A stretch of 64,000 nt of DNA from Bacillus salipaludis. Its GTDB lineage: Bacteria > Bacillota > Bacilli > Bacillales_B > DSM-18226. The translations under genes and the position numbers were made by a program. This document shows positions 44,265-53,465 of the stretch, piece after piece. The stretch spans positions 190,023 through 254,022 of the forward strand of contig NZ_SMYO01000009.1 in NCBI RefSeq assembly GCF_004358205.1, written 5' to 3'. The notes beneath the pieces are model-generated. The model did not search any database. It saw only the letters and a program-made list of their open reading frames with translations, and was not told where the DNA came from. The stretch's first letter is position 1. Every line of letters begins with the position of its first letter.

Positions 44265-44615
44265 CTTAATATATATAAGACGAATTTCCAAATTTTTGTC
44301 GTGTAGACCCGTCCATTTAGAAGTTCGTCAGCTTAACCTTTTTCTTTTAGGTGTACTTGCATCCTCACCATATTCAATCAACTCAAGCACCACGAACTAC
44401 ACCACTCCCTCATGTAAGGTTTCGCAGCCGAACTGTTACGGTAGTTTCTCACGCCTTTTCGCCGAGCTTATAACACTATCTTTCTTACTAAATCAAATGC
44501 TATTCGACTATGAGAGAACCCTTCAGTTCCGACAGGACCTGCCCGACCTTTACCTGAGCATTGTGTGACCAATCTAAATTTAAGCCAGGAACATTTCGCA
44601 CAGCTAACGCACCCT
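44265..44615 (-). other. Possible group II intron 5' (domain I) fragment or other structured RNA
   Basis: Read on the minus strand from about 44615, the sequence begins GTGCGTTAGCTGTGCGAAAT, compatible with the GUGYG start of group II introns. It continues with GC-rich paired blocks (GGTCGGGCAGGTCCTGTCGG, GGCGAAAAGGC, CAGTTCGGCTG), unlike the AT-rich coding style around it. No intron-encoded protein or domain V follows. A 3' intron end of the same orientation occurs at 63856-64000 but is 19 kb away. Identification is tentative. Confidence 0.4.
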
Positions 44616-44865
44616 GTTTGTTTAAGTACAATTCATCACAATCTTTATTTTAACATAAATGCCAATACGCCTTGATAGTCCATTAGAATTGAAGCAGAAA
44701 ATATTCTTCAGGTATCTCATAAAAATAAGAGTGACTTTATAAGCCACTATCAGTAAATTAGGATTATCCTTAATTATATGCTACACTTTGTTTACCATTT
44801 GATTTACTGTTTTCATGTTCCCTACTCATTCGTGAGTGGGGTTCTTTGTTTTTTATTGCATAAAA
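44616..44865. other. Gap with no supported element
   Basis: This is AT-rich DNA between the structured fragment and the terminator of cold-shock gene 2. A small CTCATTCGTGAG hairpin at about 44823-44836 is the only visible structure. Confidence 0.4.
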
Positions 44866-44893
44866 AAACAGACTCTATTTTTAGAGTCTGTCT
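44866..44893 (-). terminator. Terminator of cold-shock gene 2
   Basis: On the minus strand ACAGACTCT and AGAGTCTGT form a perfect 9-bp stem over an A/T loop, followed by TTTTTTTAT. It matches the proximal terminator of copy 1. Confidence 0.85.
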
Positions 44894-44904
44894 ATTGGTT
44901 TTAA

Positions 44905-45105
44905 TTAATCTTTACGAACATTAGCTGCTTGTGGTCCACGGTTTCCTTGTTCAACGTCAAAAGTAACTGATTGACCTTCTTCTAATGATTTGTAGCCTTC
45001 GCCTTGGATCGCTGAGAAATGGACGAATACGTCTTCTCCACCTTCACGTTCGATGAATCCGAAGCCTTTTTCGCCATTAAACCATTTTACCTTACCTTTT
45101 TCCAT
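44905..45105 (-). CDS. Cold-shock protein (CspA family), copy 2
   Basis: This 66-residue OB-fold protein has the same RNP1 (KGFGFIE) and RNP2 (VFVHFSAI) motifs as copy 1 and an identical first 39 residues. It ends [16 protein letters not shown] precedes the ATG, with a leader (45106-45190) closely matching that of copy 1. The pair arose by tandem duplication and was later split by about 790 bp. Confidence 0.95.
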   Translation of the reverse strand: MEKGKVKWFNGEKGFGFIEREGGEDVFVHFSAIQGEGYKSLEEGQSVTFDVEQGNRGPQAANVRKD

Positions 45106-45190
45106 TTGTTTTGCCTCCTAGTGTGTAAATACACACAGTGTAATACTATCCTTGCTCTCAGTGATCTTCAAGACGAAAGTTAAACTTATA
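45106..45190 (-). promoter_or_regulatory. Conserved 5' leader of cold-shock gene 2
   Basis: Matches 44115-44205, including the ATCACTGAGAGCA block and the TGTGTGTATTTACACACTA hairpin before AGGAGG. Confidence 0.65.
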
Positions 45191-45292
45191 CAAATCCTTT
45201 ACACCGGACAAAGATAATTCGATTAAATTTTTACACATTTGGTAAATGATTGCAAATAGGAAATTCCACAGCTCGTAAAAACTGTTATGTTC

Positions 45293-45493
45293 TTACGATT
45301 TCTTTAATATAATGATTGCAGTATATTTTGTATCTGGATAAACCCCATACTCAGTATGCGTGCTTATAGCAAGTGGAACAGAATTGTATTTAACATCTAT
45401 AAGCTTTCCTTCGTCTAATGAGCCAAGAAAATCATTAACTACCCGAGTAAATTCTGCAAAGTCTGTACTTTCAAAACCTTTTGCCTCATACAT
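45293..45493 (-). CDS. cse60: Cse60-like sporulation protein
   Basis: This 66-residue protein has the pattern FTRVVNDFLGSLDEGKLIDVKYNS...YTAIIILKK, which matches the small Cse60 family (a sigma-E-controlled gene in B. subtilis of unknown function). A strong GGGAGGGA lies before the ATG. It is immediately downstream of another small reading frame. No clear sigma-E promoter was recognised. Confidence 0.6.
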   Translation of the reverse strand: MYEAKGFESTDFAEFTRVVNDFLGSLDEGKLIDVKYNSVPLAISTHTEYGVYPDTKYTAIIILKKS

Positions 45494-45509
45494 AAATTTA
45501 TCCCTCCCT

Positions 45510-45662
45510 TCATCTTATCTTTCTACACAAAAGGCATATTCTCCTGTAAGAACTCCAATTATATAAATTCCTTTCACCCGTCATATTTGTTTGTAATATT
45601 ATGTACTTTTGTTTTTCAGCTATTCTGCCACGACCGTAAATAAAAGATAAATTATCTTTCAA
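45510..45662 (-). CDS. Short reading frame upstream of cse60-like gene
   Basis: A TTG start preceded by GGAGGATA gives a 50-residue frame KDNLSFIYGRGRIAEKQKYIILQTNMTGE... ending basic. Near its end another frame reads VKGIYIIGVLTGEYAFCVER up to a stop before cse60, so a frameshift could have occurred in the middle. No family recognised. Confidence 0.35.
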   Translation of the reverse strand: MKDNLSFIYGRGRIAEKQKYIILQTNMTGERNLYNWSSYRRICLLCRKIR

Positions 45663-45995
45663 GGCATATCCTCCGATAATTATCCTATTCATTTATCATT
45701 ATATTTTGCATCTCCCCCGTTTTCAGAACAAACCCATGTCCTATTAATAAACAAGAAGATATTAAACAAGCTTTTAAGTATTTTAAAATGATTTGATACG
45801 TTACATATCAAAGGACAAATAAATATTTATTCGAAAAGCCCCGTTTCCGAACACGGGCTTTTCTTGATGGTTTATTGAATATATCTATTTACTCATTATC
45901 TAGTTAATTTTTTGTAATTTTTTATACATATAGTCATAGTTTTTATGGTAATAAAAAGAAAAAATAGTATAATTATTGTCTGGGAGGTGATTAAA
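45663..45995. other. Gap with bidirectional terminator
   Basis: A hairpin at 45833-45864 (GAAAAGCCC/GGGCTTTTC with an inner GT/AC pair) is flanked by T-rich DNA. No gene is seen. An AT-rich promoter region precedes the YHYH-type gene. Confidence 0.6.
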
Positions 45996-46268
45996 TTGAA
46001 AAAATCGTTTTTGGGATTACTTATTTTATGTGTACTTAATTTTTCAAGTGTCACTGATGCATTCGCCCACTCCGGAAGGACAGATAGACTAGGTGGCCAT
46101 TTTAAGCGTGCAAATTGTACATATATGTTTCATCATCCAACTGCAGCTGTTTCAGGTAAGTCTAAAGCTACTATTGTTTCTTTAATTAAAAAGTATAATA
46201 GTAATAATAAATGTACGAGAAGCCTTACCACTAAAAAAGTTGATTGGAGTACTGTAAGGCATAAATAA
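45996..46268 (+). CDS. Small secreted YHYH-domain-like protein
   Basis: The start is TTG (45996) after GGGAGGTGAT. The 90-residue product has a signal peptide (KKSFLGLLILCVLNFSSVTDAFA) followed by HSGRTDRLGGHFKRANCTYMFHHP. This resembles the metal-ligand-like AHSGRTDxxGGH...YHYH segment of YHYH proteins, although here the last motif is MFHH. The tail is Ser/Lys rich. Function unknown; a secreted or cell-wall metal-binding role is possible. Confidence 0.6.
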   Translation: MKKSFLGLLILCVLNFSSVTDAFAHSGRTDRLGGHFKRANCTYMFHHPTAAVSGKSKATIVSLIKKYNSNNKCTRSLTTKKVDWSTVRHK

Positions 46269-46299
46269 AATTAATTAATAATAGAGGCTAAAACAAGTT

Positions 46300-46333
46300 A
46301 AAAAGAGCTGCTCAAGTTTTAGCCGCTCTTTTT
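46300..46333 (+). terminator. Terminator after YHYH-like gene
   Basis: AAAAAGAGC and GCTCTTTTT pair; an alternative stem GCTAAAAC/GTTTTAGC overlaps it. T-rich on the plus strand. Confidence 0.7.
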
Positions 46334-46506
46334 AAAGCTAAATATAAATGAATTTAATTATCACTTGAAGAACATACAACGAAAATTTTTTTAGGCTTCT
46401 ACTTGTTATTGCTAAACGCTTATACTCCATCTCTTCACTTTCTCAGTTGAAAGCATATCCAAGATAAGTATTCCTCCAACACTTAATTAAAATAATTACT
46501 CCTAAA

Positions 46507-48984
46507 TTATACAGATAAAATCCCCATCAATATCCTAAAAACCCCAGTTGGATTCCTCTCTAAATCCTCAATAGGAATCTCCTTTTTTAAATGGTCCTTA
46601 GTAAATAGAATATACCGCTCCGCTTTGTTCATAATTACTTGAATATCTTTTACTTTAAATTCCATCACTCTGGAAGCTTGATCCAAGTCTCTATTATCTA
46701 ATTCTAGCCTTATCCGATCCGATACCCTTCTAAGCATCCGCCAAATGACCATTTCTTCTTTTGATTTCATAAACAATTCGGGAAGCTCCTTGGCTTCTTT
46801 TAATATATTAAGTGTCGTAAGGACATAGCTCGAGATTCCATAATGGACAGGTTTGATGATAGGACTCAAGTTAATCCAATGCTTAACTTCAAAGTGAATA
46901 TGGTCCATTTCATCAACTCTAACCGGTTTTAACTCATCAATTTCCCCATAAGCCAAAACCCCATTTTCATTACCTACACCACTTTTAATATACAAAGCGA
47001 TGTATTTAGCTTCCTGCCAACCTTTTTTCAATTTCTCAAAAGGAATAGAATAGTAACTTTCCTTCCTAAAACGATTATAATCTTCCCCATTTGAAACGAG
47101 TCCGACCAATACCAAATCGTCCAGGCTTGATTGCCATTCCTCCAATGTCCCACGTGGCAGGATGCCTTCCCGCTGAATTTCCTCTGGACTTTTATCAATT
47201 AGCCTCTCGACAAATCGTTCCACTAAGGTCGTAGCATTCGGTAAAAATGGTAGTCCGCCAATGTTGACCTTATCAATACTTTCATAAAAATGATGTTCCT
47301 GGTAGCCTGCTTCATCAAACCATGGAAACAGTACATAGGCACCAAAGGCCGTTCGTTCATATGGGCCATTCACCACTGAAGCCACAATCGAATCTCGGTA
47401 CCGATGCATGGTATTGATATCGTCCTCCATTGGGCCGGGTGTTTTGTATCGATTCTTATAATAGCTGCCTTCCTGAGCATAATCGATTCGGTATTTAGCA
47501 TCGAAAATATAATTAAAGGTATAATCCTTCCCCTTCTTCTGGATGCTTAACATCGTATCTGGCTTCTGCGGAATAGTTGGCAATTTCCCTTCATACTTTT
47601 GATAGGTTAAAGTAATCTCCTCATTCGTAATCGGATGTTTAAAAACACGTTTGGCCATCCGGTTCGCTTCTAGATTCACAAATAAACCTTCACGATTTAC
47701 TTGGACGATATCCTGACTTAACAATTGATATTTCCTACCTAGGATTTGCCCGAGCTTAAGGAAAGTCCAATATTCATATAAGGTGGCGACATCCTTAACA
47801 GACATTTGATAAAGCTTTCCTTGAAGGACTAAACCTTTGGAGACTGTTAAATAAATTTGAAATGCATCCCGGTAGCCTGGGGCCATTTGTAACACTAGGC
47901 TCATCACTGATCGATCCAACCCACCAATTCTCGACCAAAAAAGATTTTTTACTCGAGTTTGCAACTGGCTGATCATCTTTTTGATCCTTTCAACCAAATC
48001 AGGATCTGGCCCCTCAAACGAACGTTTATTTACATTTAAAATGGTCTCAAGTAAGTCGTTAAGCTTATGAATGAGTCTTTCCGTCATCCATTTCACATAC
48101 CGATTTTCAATCGTATCGTAGGTTAACTCTTTCTTAATTGTTAATCCTTCCATTGGCATGAGGCTTTTACTACCAAATGGAATCCCTTTCTCCACCTCAA
48201 CAAATATGCTTGAGCGTTTCCGTAAATAGTTTCTACCATTAGAATCTAACTTCTTTAGTTGATCTCCTCTTACCTTTTCATATCTTTTTTCAAGCTTATG
48301 ATGGGGCAGCTGTTCAATTCGTGAGATCGCTTGTAAAAACTGATGAAAATGCTGGCTAATTAAACGATAAAATTCTGTTCTCGATGGACGCCCATCCAGT
48401 TTCACTCTTGCACCTAAATAGGTTTTACGAATAAAATGATACGCCAAATTGTAAATCTCATCATTTACTTCTTCCAGAAGCTTTTTATAGTCATTTTTAT
48501 AATCGAGTTTGGATGGAAATATCTCTAAGGTGACCTCCAAAATGGTTTTATTGCCCTCTCGGATTTCAAAAGTCGTTAACCCTACCTCATTTTGAAATTG
48601 GAGATTCCCCATCATCATTGACTGTTGACCAATTTTCACGAATGAAACAGCATGTCTTAATAACGGATGCTCATGATAAAAGGTTATTTCTTGTCCATTC
48701 TTAGGGACAACGATGAGTTGATAAATTCCATTTTCAAAAAATATTGGCCGCTGCTCAGTTGGATCCACCAGTTGTTGTTGATTGATATCATATATCTTGA
48801 TTTCTTGAATGGAATTACCCTGAACAGAAAATTCCATTACATCATGATAATCCATGCTCCGATATTGCTTCAGTCCTTCATACCGTTGATGGTAGGGTTT
48901 GCCTTTTAGAATAAGAGAAAGTTCCTCTGACTCAATTTGAACTAATTCAACATCCTCACGAGACCCAGAAGGAAGTGAAGCCAT
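46507..48984 (-). CDS. DUF2357 McrC-like nuclease subunit of a type IV-like restriction system
   Basis: This 825-residue protein is the probable cleavage partner of the upstream AAA ATPase. N-terminal beta-rich and helical regions (1-390) precede a PD-(D/E)XK core with the DUF2357 signature LYEYWTFLKLGQIL (Glu about 404), Asp 476 in KPDTML, and Asp-x-Lys at 495-497 in YIFDAKYRID. A conserved MHRYRDSIV helix follows. The start ATG overlaps the end of the ATPase gene by 29 bp and is preceded by GAGGAGG, so the two are translationally coupled. DUF2357 proteins act with McrB-like motors in defence against modified foreign DNA. Confidence 0.85.
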   Translation of the reverse strand: MASLPSGSREDVELVQIESEELSLILKGKPYHQRYEGLKQYRSMDYHDVMEFSVQGNSIQEIKIYDINQQQLVDPTEQRPIFFENGIYQLIVVPKNGQEITFYHEHPLLRHAVSFVKIGQQSMMMGNLQFQNEVGLTTFEIREGNKTILEVTLEIFPSKLDYKNDYKKLLEEVNDEIYNLAYHFIRKTYLGARVKLDGRPSRTEFYRLISQHFHQFLQAISRIEQLPHHKLEKRYEKVRGDQLKKLDSNGRNYLRKRSSIFVEVEKGIPFGSKSLMPMEGLTIKKELTYDTIENRYVKWMTERLIHKLNDLLETILNVNKRSFEGPDPDLVERIKKMISQLQTRVKNLFWSRIGGLDRSVMSLVLQMAPGYRDAFQIYLTVSKGLVLQGKLYQMSVKDVATLYEYWTFLKLGQILGRKYQLLSQDIVQVNREGLFVNLEANRMAKRVFKHPITNEEITLTYQKYEGKLPTIPQKPDTMLSIQKKGKDYTFNYIFDAKYRIDYAQEGSYYKNRYKTPGPMEDDINTMHRYRDSIVASVVNGPYERTAFGAYVLFPWFDEAGYQEHHFYESIDKVNIGGLPFLPNATTLVERFVERLIDKSPEEIQREGILPRGTLEEWQSSLDDLVLVGLVSNGEDYNRFRKESYYSIPFEKLKKGWQEAKYIALYIKSGVGNENGVLAYGEIDELKPVRVDEMDHIHFEVKHWINLSPIIKPVHYGISSYVLTTLNILKEAKELPELFMKSKEEMVIWRMLRRVSDRIRLELDNRDLDQASRVMEFKVKDIQVIMNKAERYILFTKDHLKKEIPIEDLERNPTGVFRILMGILSV

Positions 48985-51043
48985 CTTCTCTTAACCTCCT
49001 CAACATCTCAACAAGCTTTGCCGCACTATGTGGATACTTGGCAGTAGCAAGTTCTAATTCAGCTAAATCTAGATCTTCATCAAATTGTTTATTGGTAAAG
49101 TGTACATACAAGTCCCTCAATAATTGATCAACCCGTTTATCACTTCCAGCAATCCGTGGCAATATTTTTTGTAAAATACAATGATCCAAAGCTTCTTCAA
49201 ATTTCATTAAATTGGCCTGATGATTATAAGCCATATAAAAACAAACCTCATCCCGGACACGATAGCCCACATGCGCGTTAATTAATTGAAGGGCATTGTT
49301 CATTTTAATGATCTCACTTGTCACTTGTTCCACTAATTGGGGATTCTTTAGGTAAACATCTTTAAGGTGAAGGTAAATAGAAGTAAAGGATTCGTGACCG
49401 GCAACAACCGGCTCCATTTCTTCAAGTTCGTTTAAAAAGTCTAGATTTCCTAAATCAACACGATTGAACTCAATCGTGTTCGCACGGTCCAATACCTTCT
49501 TACTGAATGGGTGGGTGGTTTCATCCATATTGACCGTTCCAATAATATACAAATTATTCGGTAGTTTTAAGGCAACACCCGCGATTTCTTCTGATAATAA
49601 ATTGGAAGAAATGATCTCGCCATTTTTCCACTTACGGCTCTCCATCACACTTAAAATATCGCTGAAATAATACTCTACCCTTGCTAAATTCATTTCATCT
49701 AGCAAAACAAAATAAGGTAATTCTGGATTTGCGGCAGCCTTCTTGATCACCTTTGTTAACGGTCCTTCTTTAAATTCCCCTTTAATATCAACATACCCAA
49801 GCAAATCAGATCCATCATTCCAATCTGGGCGAATCGGAATTAATGAAAATTGCCCATTTTCTTCTATCGCACCAACGCTTTCAGCAAACCATTGAACCAT
49901 TTTGGTTTTCCCAGTACCAGAAATACCGGAAAGGATGACGAAAGGTTTGGTTTTGAGTGAAAGGAAAAGGTTAATTACCTCTTTCTTTTCGTAAAAGAAT
50001 CCTTTGCTTTTTATGTAGGAATAAATATGATCAATAAGTTCTCTATTTGTGAAATAAGTCTTTGGATTGTCTCTTACCATATTTATCTCACGCTTTGATT
50101 CATATTCTCCCATTTTAGTTCTAACCTCCGTCGCAAACCTCTCATTAAAAAGTTGAAATAATTTTCTTGAAAATTCCTCAGATAATTCAAAAAAATATCC
50201 TTGTTTTAAGTTACCATTAACATCAAAAGGACCACTTTCTTTTAATCTCCACTCCTCAGGAATTTCTTCTTTACGAATTGAAGGTACTAAATCATAGTAA
50301 GTTAATTCCAATAGATATCCATCTTCTTGCCAATCATGCATTGCTATAGCAGATGGCTTTAAGGATTCAACGGCTTCCTTTTTCACAATGCCGATTGATT
50401 TAACTTCCATTGATGAATAACAAAAGACAATATCTCCAATTTTCGCATCAAGAAGTTTTATATGATGTGGTAGCGGTCTTCCTTGTTTCGATTTTTGCGG
50501 AGCCCAAAGGTATCCACCATTCTTTTCTTGTATATGTGTTTGCCCCTGGTTAACCCACCAAAATGAAAGCATAGATTGAGTAGGTTTAGTTTGAAAAACC
50601 ATTTTATATACATATGGCCTTTCAGTTTGGTAGAATTCGATATATTCCGATATCTCTTCGGGAGTATGTATGACCTTTTTTGAATTTTCTTGCCGATTTT
50701 GACGCAAAAATTGATAGGATGTTTCGAAAACATCTTTAAGTAATTCCTTAAAAGATTTATTTTGATCATAACGAAGCTGTAAAGAACCTCCATCAGAATC
50801 CTTTCTTTTAATATAAATTAGATTAGCATTGTATGTATTATCATTAAAAATCAATTCAATTTGTACTTTCTCACCAACTTTTAAAAAGTGGTTAGCGTTT
50901 GCGATAGCGAAATCCTCGTGAAACTCAATTGGTATTTGTGTTCCATACTCAAAAATTGACCAATCAACTTTTTTTCTCCCAATTATGCCTGCTAGGTATG
51001 GTTTTGACCAACTACGAACTTCCTTAATCAATTTATTCACCAA
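48956..51043 (-). CDS. McrB-like AAA+ ATPase with EVE-like reader domain
   Basis: This is the motor and DNA-recognition subunit of a type IV-like restriction system. Residues about 1-120 are a DNA-binding-like N-terminal part. About 145-260 show an EVE/PUA-type module (MLSFWWVNQGQTHIQEKNGGYLWAP...GDIVFCYSSMEVKSIGIV), which in related proteins reads modified bases. About 330-600 are the AAA core: Walker A GISGTGKT (373-380), Walker B FVLLDEMNLARVEYYF (445-460), sensor GTVNMDE (502-508), Arg finger region VLDRAN. The start is a run of TTG/GTG codons with weak ribosome signal, so its exact position is unsure. Confidence 0.87.
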   Translation of the reverse strand: MVNKLIKEVRSWSKPYLAGIIGRKKVDWSIFEYGTQIPIEFHEDFAIANANHFLKVGEKVQIELIFNDNTYNANLIYIKRKDSDGGSLQLRYDQNKSFKELLKDVFETSYQFLRQNRQENSKKVIHTPEEISEYIEFYQTERPYVYKMVFQTKPTQSMLSFWWVNQGQTHIQEKNGGYLWAPQKSKQGRPLPHHIKLLDAKIGDIVFCYSSMEVKSIGIVKKEAVESLKPSAIAMHDWQEDGYLLELTYYDLVPSIRKEEIPEEWRLKESGPFDVNGNLKQGYFFELSEEFSRKLFQLFNERFATEVRTKMGEYESKREINMVRDNPKTYFTNRELIDHIYSYIKSKGFFYEKKEVINLFLSLKTKPFVILSGISGTGKTKMVQWFAESVGAIEENGQFSLIPIRPDWNDGSDLLGYVDIKGEFKEGPLTKVIKKAAANPELPYFVLLDEMNLARVEYYFSDILSVMESRKWKNGEIISSNLLSEEIAGVALKLPNNLYIIGTVNMDETTHPFSKKVLDRANTIEFNRVDLGNLDFLNELEEMEPVVAGHESFTSIYLHLKDVYLKNPQLVEQVTSEIIKMNNALQLINAHVGYRVRDEVCFYMAYNHQANLMKFEEALDHCILQKILPRIAGSDKRVDQLLRDLYVHFTNKQFDEDLDLAELELATAKYPHSAAKLVEMLRRLREDGFTSFWVS

Positions 51044-51404
51044 CTAATTTGATTTTTTATTAATTTATGTACCAAGTTTTATAACTACCTTTGGAACAAT
51101 AACATCTTTAAAACAAGGTTATATGGATAAAATTGTCGGTTCTCTTCAGAAATTGATCTGTGAAAACTTTGGGAAATTTAAATAAAAAGGGATATTATTA
51201 TTGGGACCATCTTACTAATCACATTTTATGACAAAAACATAATTTATAAAAACTCCCATCTTTTCCATAGTTTCTAATTCCTCCGTTTATTTAGTCCTCT
51301 CTCAAACAAAATATGTAATTAGAATTTATTAATTATCTTTAAAAAATCTCCAAGAGCAGTCCCCCTGGAGATTATTCATATCAATTGAATTAAATACACA
51401 ACAG
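51044..51404. other. Gap holding the Mrr terminator
   Basis: No gene is seen. The terminator at 51340-51374 ends the Mrr gene; the remaining about 290 bp must carry the promoter of the McrB-like operon, but no clear hexamer pair was identified. Confidence 0.5.
51340..51374 (-). terminator. Terminator of mrr gene
   Basis: AATCTCCA and TGGAGATT form a perfect stem; on the minus strand it ends in TTTTTTAA. Lies about 30 bp after the Mrr stop codon. Confidence 0.85.
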
Positions 51405-52313
51405 TTATTCTTCAAAATAATCCAAATCAACCTTTTTTAATATATACTGCGTCACTTTAGATACACCAATATCGTACTTAAACATATAATTCGCCAGGTC
51501 CGTACCGTTAATCAGAATTATTTTTTTCTCAATACGATTCACATACTCCTTCGCACCATCAGTAAAGTCAGAAGTGGTAATAAAAACACCTTTTCTTGCT
51601 CGCTGCCCTTCAAGACTGCCGGCAAACTTTTGTATCTCCGGCCGCCCGACAACTCCCTCCCACCGTTTCGCCTGTACATAAATCATATCTAGCCCTAGTA
51701 CATCTTCTTTTATGATGCCGTCTATTCCTTCATCGCCGCTTCTACCTATGGCTTTTCCTGCATCTTGTATCGAACCGCCATAACCCATCGAAACAAGTAG
51801 GTCGACCACTAAACGCTCAAAAAACTCAGGTGTGCAGCTTTTTACTTTTTCAAGTAACTCCTCACCAATTTGCTGTTGTATAATTTTATAGCTCTGTTCT
51901 AATTGATCTTGGGGGGAAAGGTCTTCCTGGTCTTGAACAAAATTTAGTGCTTGTTCTTCTGGAACTTTTTTGTTTATAAACTCTTGGAACTCTTTGTATC
52001 TTAGTAGATATTCTTTCGTCAGTTCTGATAAACCTGAATCTGCTAAAACTTCTCTTCCTCTTTCATTTATAATAAAGGTAGCCCTTCTGACAGTATTTAT
52101 TAAACCTGCCTTTTTCAAATAAGTTCTTGCCCATCCGATTCGATTGTGATATACAAGCTGATTTCCACTAGGTATCATTTCACTTCTATCATCCGCTGTT
52201 AATTGAAAGAAATCCGCCAAATACTCATATGCTTCCTTTAATGTATGTTCTCCCCCATCTTTCAATAATTGTAAAAAAGGATACATAAATGCTTGATAAT
52301 CCGGGACCGCCAT
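51405..52313 (-). CDS. mrr: Mrr-type restriction endonuclease
   Basis: This 302-residue protein has an N-terminal winged-helix Mrr_N region (about 1-95) and a C-terminal Mrr catalytic domain (about 155-290) of PD-(D/E)XK type. Catalytic residues are visible in PEFFERLVVDLL, RSGDEGIDGII and MIYVQAKRW (Asp-Xn-Gln-x-Lys). It cuts DNA carrying foreign methylation in characterised members. It stands alone with its own terminator, just upstream of the McrB/DUF2357 pair, so the two form a small modification-dependent defence cluster. AAGGTGTGAT precedes the ATG. Confidence 0.9.
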   Translation of the reverse strand: MAVPDYQAFMYPFLQLLKDGGEHTLKEAYEYLADFFQLTADDRSEMIPSGNQLVYHNRIGWARTYLKKAGLINTVRRATFIINERGREVLADSGLSELTKEYLLRYKEFQEFINKKVPEEQALNFVQDQEDLSPQDQLEQSYKIIQQQIGEELLEKVKSCTPEFFERLVVDLLVSMGYGGSIQDAGKAIGRSGDEGIDGIIKEDVLGLDMIYVQAKRWEGVVGRPEIQKFAGSLEGQRARKGVFITTSDFTDGAKEYVNRIEKKIILINGTDLANYMFKYDIGVSKVTQYILKKVDLDYFEE

Positions 52314-52598
52314 AAAAAAATCACACCTTTGTATACAGATTTTCTTTATAATACCTCTTCGAATCGTTCATCTCTTGCCATATAGACACACCACGTTATA
52401 GTTGATATATTTATTATAACAATCTGTGTTTACTATTTAGTCTAGCATCAATTCTTTGGCTTAATAAATATTGTGATATTTTGATTGTATCCAATTTGAT
52501 AAATGATAATAATCCATTTTATGTATGGTTTTTATTGTACTCTTGTAGTTCCTTGCAAAAAACTCACGCTTTAAATTTGAAAGTCTATCTGATTCGTT

Positions 52599-53040
52599 TT
52601 AAAAATACTCTGCAATTTTTAGCGTATCCTCAAGAACCTTTTCTAGATCCCATCTCCCATCCTTAGCTTTAGCAGCAAAAATTGGATCACACAGATGTGT
52701 ATCACATAAATTCCATTCGTAATTTAAATTGAAATTTTCTTTCACTTCATCAAAAAGAATGCTGAACCAAATGGCATTATGCTGGCCACAAAAAGCAATC
52801 ATAGGTTTATTAATTCCATGCCCATGACAACTGCAAACTGTAACAATTTCCAGCTGCTCTCATTGCCTTAACCAGCAAAGCAATCCCGGTTTCTAAAGAA
52901 AATGTATTTATCTTAGGACCGTGGTTCCTCTTTTTAAAATACTTCCAAGTTCTCCATCCTCTGCCGCCACCTGCCTCGTGGTTTCTAGCTTTGTACCAAA
53001 TGATTTTTCTTAATTCTTCTTCAGTTAAATGGTTTTGCAA
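52599..53040 (-). pseudogene. Frameshifted gene of unknown function
   Basis: Two frames belong together. The first (from 53040) gives TEEELRKIIWYKARNHEAGGG...LVKAMRAAG, and the second gives IVTVCSCHGHGINKPMIAFCG...DGRWDLEKVLEDTLKIAEYF. They join across a one-base insertion near 52836 (GGAAATTGTTACAG). The reconstructed protein is about 148 residues with a CSCHGHG metal-like motif. I do not recognise a family. Confidence 0.65.
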
Positions 53041-53060
53041 AAGGTAAATATTTCCACTAA

Positions 53061-53210
53061 TTAAATATACATAATATCTAATTCTCTAAACATCTTTTCT
53101 AGTAAATCTAACTAACCTTCATAAATCACTGTTGAAAAATAAATATGTTCGTCCGCTAAATTAATTAAGAATCCTCTTTGTATTAAGACAATTGCAAGGT
53201 TTGAAATCAT
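53061..53210 (-). pseudogene. Small gene interrupted by an in-frame TAG
   Basis: An ATG with GGAGGGAAAG upstream begins ISNLAIVLIQRGFLINLADE and HIYFSTVIYEG, then a TAG at 53112-53114. The same frame continues LDLLEKMFRELDIMYI to a TAA at 53061. The whole would be a 49-residue protein. The good ribosome site and coherent text on both sides suggest a once-functional gene. Confidence 0.5.
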
Positions 53211-53237
53211 TAGACTTTCCCTCCAATTTAATAGTAA

Positions 53238-53459
53238 TTATACTTTTGGGAAAATATTAATTTTTAATGTAAACCAGGTAGATAATACCCATACCATAAC
53301 TCCAATTGTTCTTTATAGAATTATAACCGCTGCTTTATATTTACGAATAAGAATCATAAGAAGCAAGATATTACCCCCGTAAAGAATCCTCATACATGCA
53401 ATTTTACTTAATATTTTATTAGTATCTAAGTTTTTTATGGACTGTATTAATTCAATCAT
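53238..53459 (-). pseudogene. Small membrane-protein gene interrupted by an in-frame TAA
   Basis: From the ATG at 53457-53459 the frame gives IELIQSIKNLDTNKILSK then a hydrophobic ILLLMILIRKYKAAVIIL and a TAA (53313-53315). It continues RTIGVMVWVLSTWFTLKINIF to 53238. Two hydrophobic segments on either side of the stop look like one membrane protein. Confidence 0.45.
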
Positions 53460-53465
53460 ATTATC

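Noticed and set aside
44248..44568. 106-residue plus-strand reading frame between the cold-shock genes
   Set aside because: It lies on the complement of a structured-RNA-like stretch and has no ribosome site or recognisable protein pattern.
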